Shown one piece after another: positions 44,517 to 56,393 of a DNA stretch of 64,000 nt. The notes under the pieces were generated by a model. That model did no database searches. It was not told where the DNA came from and was given only the letters and a program-made list of their open reading frames with translations. Source of the DNA: Albugo candida (taxonomy: Eukaryota; Oomycota; Peronosporomycetes; Albuginales; Albuginaceae); contig CAJNAR010000144.1 of the NCBI GenBank assembly GCA_905220665.1, forward strand, positions 992,001 to 1,056,000. Reading direction: 5' to 3'. The stretch's first letter is position 1; each line of letters starts with the position of its first letter. The position numbers and the translations under genes were made by a program.

Positions 44517-44599
44517 ATTCCAAATCGTCGATAAGAAGCTATCGCCAGTGACTATCCGCCAATTAGATTGCAGCAGTCTTGATTTCAACCAATACTTTT

Positions 44600-47050
44600 G
44601 AGCAGAGCACTCGACGAAACAGACGAAATTGCGATCTGTCCGATGCTCTGATTAATATCGAATTGAGCTATGGGCTGGTGTGGAAGTGCAGATATATGAT
44701 TGATTGAATCGAATTGCTTTGAGCAACCCAAGTGTACTTCTTTATGGATTCTTTAGTAGCAGCTGCGTGGCTTGCTTATCTTGCTAATTAGAACTTAAGC
44801 GATTGTCGATTGAACCATCATAGGATGCCGATGAAATTCTATACCTTTGCAACTTCCCGGCATTATACTGCATGCAGTAATAAGTTCATTCCAATATATG
44901 CGTAAGGCCCTCCAAATTTGAAGTCAAGGATGAGGATAATTAAGCATTCGGAATAAAAGCACAACTCCCGGACCTTTTTATAGAATTTATTCGATCGCTT
45001 TTTATTTTGTACGCAAATGTGAATGGTAGACTCATGTAAGTAGTGAGCAGCACTGCTCTACCGTGGACCATTGTTGGATAAATATGACATTCAGTCTTTT
45101 CAAAGAATCTCTGGGGCGCCGACCATATTGTGATTAAGGCGTTCAGAGCTGGATGCAGTAATTGACGTGCTGGGTTCTTTTACAGTCCTTGATGCTCCTG
45201 GAAAGGTCGAGCTGTTTCGACGGATGATTACGTTGATGATGAATCCATTATACGATTGGGTGAGGTCGAAGAGGTCGAACATCTTACCGCAGGAGCCTTT
45301 TGAGTCTGATACTGATGGAAGAACGTCATACAATAGCGACTGGAAAATCAAGCAATTCTTTCCGTCAGCGGAAAAGGATCTGAAGAAAAGCCTAATCATG
45401 AACATGCAGTTTGTATCGTTCGATAGCCGTTGTAACGACTAAAGACGTTGCCTGTTCACATCAACTTAGCTCTCGAACGTCAGACTTTTGCCAGCGATCG
45501 GAAATATCCACTTCCATCCATTACGGGAATAATAAACGGTGTTGTGATCTTCATTCGACCCGATGTTGCTGGATTAGCGCTCTGGATAATCTATCAGTTT
45601 GATACGCTTATTTGTACGTATCTTACAAGACTTGCGGAGCTCCAGTAGATCACAAAGCTATGGCTCCTGTAAATTTGACAGATGGAAAGCATACCTGATC
45701 GAATTTCATGAAATACAAAGTGTTCGTGGAGACCTTCAACAAAATCACAACCCACTTTGCTAATGTTTATAAACATCAACCAGCTCGACTATCATGTAAG
45801 AAGTGGTACTTTGGTGCCATGGATACTTGGCGCCAACGTCATCGCCGCGAACAAAGCTCTGCTCACGTCAACCAAACAAGCCGACTCAATCAGATTTGCA
45901 CTAAAGAGAGTCACAGCACTTGACTTTCGAAGGTTACTGATGCCAGTAGAAGATGATCCAAACACGACATGTACTGGCTTGTACGGATACTTTGACGTGA
46001 TTGTGGTAGATGAAACAAATCGACCTATGACTACACAAGGGCAGCAGACAGCTTGAAGATGTCCAGTCTTCCTTGGTCGCATTATCCATGGAAATAGCTG
46101 ATCATGAGTGGAACGCATCTGTTGCCAATGGTAAGCATGGGAATGTTGCCTAAAACTTGAAGATCCGGTGTAATGTGTAGCCATTTCAGGTCTTGTCATG
46201 ATGAAGGCGCTATTGATGTGTACCCGAACAAACCTGTGACGCACTGAAACGTATCGGAAATACAAACGATTACTGTCTCATCCGTGTCCAAAGCCATTGT
46301 AAGCTTGTCCTGAAGCCCCAAGATAGAAGCTGCTTACTATGCAGTCAAACAGAAAAAAGCTTCCAAGCCTTTTATTTTCCCCTATGCTATTCCTCTCCAC
46401 TCCACAGATTTCATAATGCGCCCAAGTTTCGCTTACGCATGTGACTGCTTCATGATGCAAGAGCAATGAAAAGCATGCTTTCGAAGTAATTCTATAGGGT
46501 ACCATCGTTATTGTCCTTGACAGCGACTTGACTGTGATGAGGGGAAAAAGTATGCTTCCATGAGCCTGCGATATGTTACGATGTTGGCAAATTGAGAATA
46601 CTATTATACAACTTGGAAAGAAAAGGTGAAGCAACTGCACCAAAGAATATTTATATGCAGATTGGCACACACTTGGTGGATCACCCGCTATCAAATCATA
46701 TATAGAATTCTTTCAAGATCGCAGGACACATCTAAGAGAACAGTGTGCCTGGGTATAGCTTGGCTGATTCAAGAGTTTGAATAGTGGTAGCATGGAGCAA
46801 TAATGTCAAGCGCTACAAGGATACAACATCGCGAGCGGAGAGACGGTATACCACAATTAATCAGTGGCTTCCCACGTCGAAGGACCGCTTCTCTGCTGTT
46901 AGTGTAAAGCGACCTCTTCCTTCAAGAAGATTTGGAAGCTACTTGGTGTTACGTAGCCTGAAAAGATTGGATTTATTTGCTTTAGCTGCAAATCAGCCGT
47001 GGGCTGTAAACCGAATGATGGACTGCAGTGATCCGGAAAATATTTCTTTT
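44600..47050. other. Gene-poor tract; possible decayed gene at 45160-46060
   Basis: On the plus strand, 45167-46060 shows protein-like stretches in three alternating frames (PLYDWVRSKRSNILPQEP, ITGIINGVVIFIRPDVAGLA, TSTKQADSIRFALKRVTAL, YGYFDVIVVDETNR). They could be exons or an eroded gene, but no consistent splice chain was found and no family recognised. The remaining sequence shows nothing nameable. Confidence 0.4.
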
Positions 47051-47052
47051 TC

Positions 47053-47603
47053 TCATATAAATGTAAAGCACTTTCCTGCTAGCAGTGTCAACAAGCATAG
47101 GTCATTGATGTTGAGAGTATGCGTGTCTGTAAGCACACCTTTACAATCAACTGCGAAGTTCCTTGCTGTCGCATTGTCAGGAATATGCGTATTGCATGCG
47201 AGATTCTCACATTCAGGTTTCATCCATTTTGACTCGCATTGGTATCTACACAATAAAGCACCACTGCAACCAGTAATACGCATTCCTACCTGTATACCAA
47301 GAGCCTCTGCTCGAACAAGACTGTATTGAGTCATGACGAATTCTTTGTTTACAGAGACCCAGTAATTGAGACAGTAACGTGGGAGGACCACCGGAAGTAG
47401 ACGATCTGATTATTGACCATACGAATATGAAATGGAGCAGCATATGCACTACTGAAGATGATGAACGAAGGCATACCTGAAGTGAATCCTAGCGAGAAAG
47501 ACATAACAGCCTTATGGCCGTTTACAACAATCATCAAATTGAATGACATAGACCACGGAAACAGTAACTCTAACGAGCCAGCGGTAAAAAGCAAGCAGAG
47601 CAT
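47053..47603 (-). pseudogene. Possible Cys-rich gene or remnant
   Basis: The minus strand opens with a hydrophobic MLCLLFTAGSLELLF at 47603 and later reads a cysteine-bearing stretch (GCSGALLCRYQCESKWMKPEC, then ENLACNTH) at 47130-47290. A GTAAAC..TTCAG intron-like segment lies between, but joining all parts in phase fails. Perhaps a secreted-protein gene under decay; a plus-strand frame (46784-47329) overlaps it. Confidence 0.22.
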
Positions 47604-48222
47604 TGTAATAATCTTACTTCAACCTGGAAAATGAAAGCATCATGCCGAAATTTTGATTGATCAGATTGAATATAATTATTAGCTCTATGGTATCGACTAC
47701 GAAATTTGAGACACTGAAACAAGACAGATAAAGTAGGAGCACTTGTTCGACGTATCAAGGTTGTCGTGGTGTAACGACATCCCTACTGTTTCCAAAATAG
47801 ACTGAGAAACGGCCCAAAATTTCTTAAAAAAGGCGCGTGAAGTAGATCAATAACAAGCAAGTGTTGAGCTTGAAACAGTCTATTCGGTGACATTATGCTT
47901 TGCAGGAAGAGCTGGAAGTATATTTGAATGTGGGGTGTACTTATGAGAGTATTTTACAGAAGGTCTTGGTATATAAGAGGTGGTCGTGTAACCAGCAGAC
48001 CATAATAAAATGGGGATGACCACTGCAATGAAGCTTTAAGTGTGACATCAGGAAGAATTAGTGCTCATGCTAATAGCATCTTATTGCCAGATCTTAATCG
48101 TTCTCAAAAGTGGTATTTGATTTACGGTTAGTTTGTTCAGCGCTTTTGAATGAACATACTGAAGCTAATGCGCTTCTGCAGGAGCTGTTTGAATATTTCG
48201 AGTCACATGAGTCACATGAGGA

Positions 48223-48678
48223 CTATTCCCCGGGAGGAGCTAATCGTAAATTGTGGCCCAAAGGTTCCCAATCTCCCCTGGGCAATTGACAGTCGAGCCA
48301 TGCTAAAAAATATGCTTTATGGGCGTGTGATCCAGGTTCGGCTACGGACACGTGAGAGAAATTGTCAGAAGCTAGGATGCAAAAAGGCTCTAGCTCCTTA
48401 CATAAATGTTTGCCGGGAGACACTCTCAAATGTTGATAGAAGTTGCACGCAACTTCAGCCGAAACATCACGCGGTCGTGGGGCTGTATTTTCTCCGAGCA
48501 TTTCCTTGCGAAGTTCGAGGAAGTTCTTACGTCCTCCGAGTACGGCGTCGGCGTAGGCTCTAAACATTCCAAAAGTTTCTGGTAGATCTGAAGGCGCCCC
48601 CATCACTGAATGCTGTCCATACGAGTCGAGCAGAACGACTGCAGCAATTGAGAAATTCATAGGTGTGATACGAACCAT
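48223..48678 (-). CDS. Candidate small secreted protein
   Basis: Start placed at MVRITPMNFSIAAVVLLDSY (48678), whose short hydrophobic core could be a signal peptide; in-frame ATGs exist at 48744 and 48660. Mature part about 130 aa, mixed polar and charged, with four cysteines (EVACNFY, KHLCKEL, PFCIL, LDCQL). No RxLR or CHxC-type motif seen and no family recognised. An overlapping plus-strand frame at 48150-48563 is equally open, so coding is not proven. An effector role is a guess from the setting next to other lone secreted-looking genes. Confidence 0.35.
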   Translation of the reverse strand: MVRITPMNFSIAAVVLLDSYGQHSVMGAPSDLPETFGMFRAYADAVLGGRKNFLELRKEMLGENTAPRPRDVSAEVACNFYQHLRVSPGKHLCKELEPFCILASDNFSHVSVAEPGSHAHKAYFLAWLDCQLPRGDWEPLGHNLRLAPPGE

Positions 48679-49142
48679 TCGGATAGTTGGTTTAGTGTGG
48701 GTAGTCGAGAGTATATTTGAAAGTGAAAGCACTCTTGCTGCCAAGTTTGATTTCCCGCAGGAGGATTGCGTCTGACGTGCGAGGGTGTTTCACCTGTGGA
48801 AATTTTAAGAGCAAATACGGGAAACATGTGTAGCATCGTCTACGCAGGTTAGGGTGAAGGCTACAACGTTTTACAACTTTGCTTAAAAGCTGGAGAGGCA
48901 ATGGAGTGTAGTGAATCTCTGCTGAATAATGAATGTGAAAAAAAGATTTTTTTCCATGAAAAAGGACACAATTGCAAAGTCGAAAGCATGAATCAAACCG
49001 AAGAGTAAGAGATTTCTCGATTGAAAATTGCAAACGTGCCGCAGCGTGCTGAAGTCAACTTTGACTCACAGATAAACTCCAGCACATTCTCCTCAACTTT
49101 TTGATCTAATGCAACGCTTCTCCCTCATTTTTATGGTAAAGG

Positions 49143-49966
49143 TCAACGTATGCTCCTTAGTCTTTTGATAAATTTAACGCTTTTTGCTGCTTTCCTGCTA
49201 AAGTCCAACAAATTCTCCTTTGTTTTCTGATAAAATCCAACGATGTTCCTCACTTTCCCGATGAACTCCAGTAAATTCTCCTTGGTTTTCTGATAAAATT
49301 CAACGCTTTTTGCTGCTTTCCTGCTAAAGTCCAGCATATTCTCCTTTGTTTTCTGATAAAATCCAACGATGTTCCTCACTTTCCCGATAAACTCCAGTAA
49401 ATTCTCCTTGGTTTTCTGATAAAATTCAACGCTTTTTGCTGCTTTTCTGCTAAAGTCCAACATATTCTCCTTTGTTTTCTGATAAAATCCAACGAAGTTC
49501 CTCACTTCCCCGATGAACTCCAGTAAATTCTCCTTGGTTTTCTGATAAAATTCAACGCTTTTTGCTGCTTTCCTGCTAAAGTCCAGCATATTCTCCTTTG
49601 TTTTCTGATAAAATCCAACGATGTTCCTCACTTTCCCGATGAACTCCAGTAAATTCTCCTTGGTTTTCTGATAAAATTCAACGCTTTTTGCTGCTTTTCT
49701 GCTAAAGTCCAACATATTCTCCTTTGTTTTCTGATAAAATCCAACGAAGTTCCTCACTTCCCCGATGAACTCCAGTAAATTCTCCTTGGTTTTCTGATAA
49801 AATTCAACGCTTTTTGCTGCTTTCCTGCTAAAGTCCAACATATTCTCCTTTGTTTTCTGATAGAAACCAACACTGTTCCCTCCTTACGAGATGAAATTTG
49901 AAACCTGCTTACCGCAATTCTGATGATATTAAGTGCTGTTCCTGCTCCTGACAAACTAGAGCGCAT
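49143..49966 (-). CDS. 21-residue tandem-repeat protein, two exons
   Basis: Exon 1 49966-49913 (MRSSLSGAGTALNIIRIA), a 56-nt intron (GTAAGC..TATCAG, 49857-49912), then exon 2 to the stop at 49143, about 255 aa in phase. Apart from the short N-terminus it is entirely made of 21-aa units alternating between two types: MLDFSRKAAKSVEFYQKTKEN and LLEFIGEVRNFVGFYQKTKEN. The second type itself alternates EVRNF and KVRNI. The final unit is degenerate (VKFIKRLRSIR). Regular heptad-like hydrophobics (L-F, V-F-Y) suggest amphipathic helices or coiled coil, somewhat like LEA proteins. No family recognised. The frame is preserved through every unit, which favours coding. The N-terminus is only weakly signal-like. 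Confidence 0.5.
49150..49860. repeat. 63-bp tandem repeat array, 126- and partly 252-bp higher order
   Basis: About eleven 63-bp units in alternating types A and B; every unit shares the segment encoding FYQKTKEN (TTCTCCTTNGTTTTCTGATA on the plus strand). The B units further alternate in part, so the identity period is 126 bp and partly 252 bp. More diverged unit pieces continue to about 49075. Confidence 0.9.
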
Positions 49967-50429
49967 GGTCCTTCGACTATTGATGCATCAAGTGACCCAT
50001 TTTGCCGCTTGCAGTGGCTTCTTCAGGGAAAACATCCTGGGCGATTCAGCGCAAAGCATTTATTTGTGGGAAAATGTATCTCTCGTCTTCGCGTCTCTTC
50101 AATCGTTTTCCTTTTACGTATAAAATCAAGTCAACATAATCATCGGTGTTTTTTATTGAGGCTAGATACACGCGTGATAATGGATGGATCTCGTCGATGC
50201 AACCTACACCACATGACACGTGGTGCGTTATCAGCCTACATACATATAGCAATGATATTCAATAAAGTTAGAGTTCAAGGTGTGTCAGACTCAGGTCCGA
50301 TGTGATCATGAAAGGGCATGAAGCTTTCCCCACGACCTACAATAAGCGAATGCGCTCAAATATAACTTGTTGAAGTGGTAGTGAATGTAATTTAGTCATG
50401 TTGCACAACGATTATCTCTGGCGAAATTC

Positions 50430-50740
50430 GAGCCTGGTTTCAGGGTCAGCATCAGCTAGGATGCTTCATCCATTTTGTAGGCAATTGCGAGAGGCTTCCG
50501 CATTGCTTTCATTGCTTTCATTGCTTTCATTGCTTTCATTGCCTGAATCTCAAGTCATACGCTTGCTTTGCCTTTTGTAGGGCTAATTGGTATATCTACT
50601 ATTGTTTGGCTCTACCTATTTCTTCTTCTATCTATTCGTGAGATAATCTCTCATCCATATTTTCTGTTTGGGCAGAATGGTGCGATCTGCCATTTTCACA
50701 GACAGTTTTGATCGCGACTCGTCCGATAAGACTCATACTT
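50430..50740 (-). pseudogene. Decayed second copy of the DHX37 N-terminal region
   Basis: The plus-strand sequence 50540-50730 tracks 44180-44370 inside DHX37: shared runs include TTCTTCTATC(T/C)ATTCG(T/C)GAGAT, TTGC(C/T)TTTTG and TCGTCCGATAA against TTCGTTCGATAA. Indels scramble the frame. The piece is an ancient duplicate of the charged N-terminal coding region about 6 kb away, same orientation. No further domains were detected. Confidence 0.6.
50501..50543. repeat. 9-bp microsatellite (CATTGCTTT)n
   Basis: Nearly five perfect copies of CATTGCTTT in tandem, within the DHX37-like remnant. It reads as a Leu-Ser-Leu repeat in one frame, which is incidental. Confidence 0.9.
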
Positions 50741-53700
50741 GATCAATTCAACGCACTCATCCCGCTTGAAGGTGTGCTTACTGCGATAGCGATAGAGCGG
50801 TGATTTTGACTTCAACAATTCGATGACTTCGCGTCCTTGATATTCTTCGATACATTAGTTCAAACCAGTAAATTATCAAAATCGAGGTCAAGAGCCATCC
50901 ATCATCCTTGACGGTCCAACACTTGGACTGAAGCAGTACTTGATAGAATATATCCGTTTTTATTTGTCTGCAGTACCCCAAGAATCTATCATGAACTCAT
51001 ACAGATGACATGAATCTGGTGACATTGAAGCCAAGAAAGCTTGAACCAGCCAATCGAATTGTTCATGTAGTAGTTTGTTACTTGTGAACGTACTCGATGC
51101 TCGCGGTATATTCTTGATTTCCTTGTCCTGGCAATTAAGAGCTAATGAATACTATAGGCAGGTGAGACAATTGTCCATTAGGTTTCCATTTTCAACAAAG
51201 GATGCGAGGCTTCGTCTACACTTTGAATGCTTATGAATTGGAAATCCGTCATAAATGTAGGTGTGAATATTGATGGTTATTGATGTGATGAAAGTGATAA
51301 GATTGAAGGAGTAAAAAAAGCTGCTATGAGGAACACAAGTGTACTTCTTGTTCAAAATGTTTCTTGTAGTTGCCGAATTGTAAGCTGATGTAATTCCACG
51401 AATCTGTTAGTGCATCAACGAAAGTATCAACATTATCATACGGCGCTAATGGATGGACACGTTCTGTAGTCACGGTGTGATATCCCAACATGAGTATTAC
51501 GGTTCAGTATCTGCAGTAGAGACCAGATATCAAGGTTCCATTCAAAAGGAACAGGCTTGGAATTGAATCAGGCTGAGCAATAATACTATTCAGGAGCTAC
51601 TTGTTAGGGATGAAGTTCCGATCGTAGATGACTGCTCGATACCTAATGCCATTCCTCCTACCAATTTTACGACGCTCAATATTTTTTGCTTCCTGACGTC
51701 CTTGCGTTGAGTCTATCACATTGTAGAGCGAACGTCATGCATTTCTGTCGGAGAACGATCAAAGAAATCCGTCGTACAGATGGTACAACAATCTATACCT
51801 TCATACGGAAGACTACTTGTCTGACGCCCGGGCATTTCTTTCCAGTATAAGGAGAGACTAATATTCAGACCATTCACAAGAATTGATGGCTACTAAAAGT
51901 ATGCGATCACTTCTATTTTCCGGCATACCTGCGCTAGTACTGTATGACTGCTGCCAGCTGAAAATGAAAGTACGCCTCGACAGAAATATCTTTGAAGCGG
52001 CTATCTAATGGAAAGGTAGATTTGAGGTCGGCGTGACAGTTCGACGGAATTTATTCATCTCGTGCCATGTTCTTTCACAAAAAGCTCGTCATTTGTTGAT
52101 TCTGCACCTCTTTTTGCCCAATCCGTCTTCCTACTAGAGGATGATCTATTATCATGCTATTCAAACCGGGTACCTGCATTAGATGTAAGCTTGGAAGAAA
52201 ATGCTATCCATCGACAATGTGATCAGCAAAATACCGCAACGGTTCCGATATTGCGTTATACATGTAAGCGGCTACATCACCCGACGAGGCTACGACTGAC
52301 GCAGCGAGTTAATGTAGCCTCTGCAATTGTACACGAAATCAGATACGAATAATGCCCAAAGCCATTTCCATTTCTGATTCTGCTCAGTGAAATTGAGGTA
52401 AACAGATCCGACTTCTTTCGACATATGTACTCTGATACCAAGCACTTCTCGCTGAGCATCCAATTACCACAATGTAATCATGAGGATATTAGTCATGTAC
52501 TGTAGATTAAAGCTCACACGGCGAGCACCCTTTACTATCACGTAACATCTCATTTGTAGCATTGCAATCTCTTTATCTAATTAAAAAGTAGAAAGTGAAT
52601 GCTATATCCGTAAGATGGTATACGTATTCGAGTTCGTATAGTGCTCGAAACCCTAATAAGATATCTTCAATGACTTTAAACGATTGCACTAAAGATCTAT
52701 CGATATTTCTTTGCGACTCTATTCATACTTATCATCCTCTTTGCCTCTCTGCAAATCTACAGTGTTTGATGAAAAGCTCTAATTGGTACTTGACGGTTGG
52801 CGGAATCTAGTTAAGTTGAAGAGTACAGAATCTCGGCGCTGTCACGATAGGATTGGATGTACGTGTATCGGACGTCGCTGATGCTAGAATGTTCATGGAT
52901 CAATGAGATCCTATCAGAAGTCATCACAAAGTTCAAGTGGAGTTACTCAGTCAAGAGCAATCCAGCTGCGGTGTCCATTTCAGGATCTCACATGCGTTGA
53001 ATTGCGCCATAGCATACAATATAACTTCTATCGTAACACATTGAAGCAGCGGTGACTATTTTCTCGCTCTATATTCACTCCAATCCCAGCTTAAAATCAG
53101 TCGAATCCAACAAACTGTCAACATGTGCTTATATTACGTCATCACGCATCTTCGGGACATTTCGTTTTGCATACTCTTTTGTAGCGGGAATGTAATGTTT
53201 TTAGTTTTACGTAGTCCTTTCTGAGTATGTTCTTACTGTTACTAGACAGAGAGCTCGCGCATTAAATTTCTAAAGCGTAGTTGGGCCATATTCTGCTTGT
53301 TCAAGATTACCATTCTTTGTACAGAAGAGCTATCGCCGCATAAAAGGCGAATAGAAGTGAATCCAGCCTCGAGAAAGTACCAAGATACCCTATTGAATAC
53401 GTTGGTCATTACCGAGAGACCCCAAATTGTCAACCACAACAAGGATTCAACATAATCGACTCCTTTGACTTTTGGTTTTTGAATGTCACAAACAGAATAT
53501 AATCCTCAACCATTTCTCTCTTTAGGTAGCCAAATTCAGCCTATGGACCCAATCATCAGCTCATGGTTGTACCTTACCTACCCTTTGTGCGTAAATCATT
53601 ATCTCTACCAAAGTGGCGACTAATCGACAAAAAAGATGTCTATCATCGATAATTTGAGTTCATCTTCAAAAACTTGTAGCGACATGATTCCAGCATATTA

Positions 53701-56393
53701 ATTTCGGTCAAGCATTGAATTTTCGCTGCTAGCTCGCTTTGAGGAATTCTTGATATACGTTCAAAGTCCAGCGCAGGTCCGAGCTATAGGCAACAACTAT
53801 GAACATTCGGGTATTCAGTTTGACCAGTTGCCAAACAGTAGCAGACTTTTGATTGAAAGTGACAATGTGATGTAATGCTTCAATAGATGTGAATAGAGGC
53901 TGATTGCATTGTTTCAGTCTACGGAATTACAAGGAAAAGACGCATGCTCAATCGTGTCGTGTGAACAGCTCGATTGATAGTTCCACTCATCGAATGAATT
54001 CTGATTGTGTTCATTAATTAAGTTCATGGGGTACATATGGAGTAAGGAAATGTATATCAAAAGACTGTTAGACTTTGATTAAAGAAGTAGAATGCTTGGA
54101 AAGCTGAGATTCGAAAGATCCTTTTCAATATAATGAGTGCAACGGAGCGGCACCGGCCCTGTAAACCAATTCGCGATGCCATAGTTTTGGCACAGCATTA
54201 CACAGTTCACATTCTACGAAAGCATCTCGAGACTCAACGAGCTTGGTGAGCATCAATTCATCATCTCATGTGTGCATATCCACAACTGAACCAATCATTA
54301 GACTATCATATATCTTATACCTAGACGTCAAGATAGCGGTAATAAGATTGCATGAGACAACCCAGAGGTTTATTTTGCATCATGTACCTTTACTTGGTCC
54401 CCATATTGTTGCTTCTTTTGTTGAAAACTTTAAATTCGAGTAGCGCAAAACCGCTCAGACCAAGTCCGAACCACACAGTCGGTTAATGAGTAATCATAAA
54501 CGTGAATGGAAAAGTTTTTCTTCAAATTGTAATCATTTCCCGTTCACTTAATGTAAATCAGAGAGACTTTTCCATTTCAACCCTTCTTTTTTCCATTCGG
54601 TATCATCATTAGCAGCGAGAATGTAAGCAGTATCTAATTAGTAATCCAGCTTTGGTGCTTCGGTTATCTCTCCTCTACGACATGTTTTGCGTGTATTGAT
54701 GATCTTCTTCAAGTTGCGAGAATATGTAGGCGAATTTTAATATCCTCAGTTACTGTTGCTGCTAATCGGAACGTACATTTCAGCTTCAAATATTTCTATC
54801 CATCTTCTTCAGGATATCACGATTTGATGCTACGGTATTGGTGGTAGAATTCGAGTGTGCCTGTGAGTGAACTATTTTCGCTCTCTGAGACACCCTCTCC
54901 TTGGTACATAATAAAGCACCCGGTCTCTGAAATCTGAGCGTAACTTATCTTACACAGGGTCTGTGTCAGCCTTTGTCGGCTCTTTGTTGCGTTGTTGCCG
55001 TCCAATCTTAATTCCACTACTACGTAAGACGAAAGTATATGGCGCCATAAGCTGGATGGAGTGGAGATCAGCAGGTGTAGGGAGGAGGCACTATGTGTTG
55101 CCCTTCAATAGGCTGCATAATAGGGGCCGCACGTTTTATAATATAATTTGCAGTTGCAGCATACTTTGAATATAGCAACAGTCGCACTCACATTGTGATA
55201 TGAAATCAGAGAAAATACACGTTATATTTAAACATTACACATTTTTACAGCCGTTTTATCCAAAATGTAATATCGATAGCTTCTCTAGTAGGGATTCGTC
55301 TGAATCAATCTTCAACATTCTGCACAGGAAGTCGAAAGACTACTGTACATCAATAGAGCACTGTTTACTGTTTTTGAACGTTACACAAGGCTTGTGAAAT
55401 GCATCCGATACTGACCCAACTTGCAAGAGCTAATGTACGCTCCGTCTTACAAACATGCAATAGAATCACAAAATTGCCTGCATGAAACGGTAGAACACTT
55501 TTTACCTACGCCGCTTCCTTATTCTGTGGGGTAAGAGGAAAGACAACGGTCTACATCGAAGACGTGTGAGATCTCCAAGGCGAAGCGTCATAAGAACATC
55601 CTTCATGAGACGGCAGCGATCAATCGCACTATCAGGAATTCATTTTGCTAAGTTCTAGTAGTTGTTCTGAGCTCCTAGAAGGAACGACGTTCCAGAGCAT
55701 ATGATGAAATACCAGGAGGAGTGGTGCCCTTGGGGAAAGTCAAAACAAACCTGGAGGCTCTGTCTCTTGTGAGTATCCATTTTAATCAAACAGCTAAGTC
55801 TGATTACTAAACAAGAAATGTACGAAGCGGTATGAAGCCGTACATACGGGTTACGAGATACTCACAGTCTTATTGCAGCAATCTGCTTGAAGGAGAGAAC
55901 GCACGGATTCACGAAATCAACCTGTAGTATCGGAAGATGTGACTGGCTGAAAGTTTTGAACAAAAAGGAAAGCTGGCCTGCATTAATGATGATAAAAATA
56001 GAAGCAGTTAGGTGTAGGCGAGCTGAATTCTACGGAAGTGTTTAATTGGATAAAAGACAGCAAGGAATATTGCATCACGCCTTCCATATTCTCGTTGTTT
56101 ATGGTTACAAAAGCATCAAAGTCGGATATTTGGCGAATGACAGCGTTGCATTAAGACATTTCTGATGCAGGAATCTAATTTTTTATCTTGGTGATCAAGA
56201 AATTATTGCAGTAATCTACTAGCGATCGACCGTGCGCATGCGAAAACGAACTTGAACATGCCCTGGTTCGAATCACATTTTTTTGAATCATGGAATTTCG
56301 ATATAGAACGTCAAACGTGGGATGCGACTAGGTCTGATTTTGGTCGATTACAGCGCTCACTGATCATTCGCATATTCACGGTCTAGTTCACAG
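50741..56393. other. Gene-poor tract, no supported gene
   Basis: About 5.6 kb of unique-looking, moderately AT-rich DNA. Open frames are short (under 100 codons) and scattered on both strands. I found no domain, tRNA, terminal repeat or tandem array. A GGTTCGAATC at 56271 resembles a tRNA B box, but no A box or cloverleaf accompanies it. The texture suggests eroded coding DNA like that at 5.9-10 kb. Confidence 0.45.
56364..56369 (+). promoter_or_regulatory. Possible initiator element of secreted-protein gene
   Basis: TCATTC, about 25 bp before the ATG at 56394, resembles the core of the oomycete Inr. Very short and uncertain. Confidence 0.25.

Noticed and set aside
46784..47329. Plus-strand open frame of 181 codons
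   Set aside because: No recognisable domain, overlaps a minus-strand frame of equal quality, and is isolated in a decayed tract. Length alone was not enough to call it a gene.
49143..49860. CRISPR-like array
   Set aside because: The 63-bp units are contiguous, without unique spacers, and keep a protein reading frame; this is a tandem coding repeat in a eukaryote.
56262..56290. tRNA-like B box GGTTCGAATC
   Set aside because: No A box at the right distance and no acceptor or anticodon stem pairing could be drawn.
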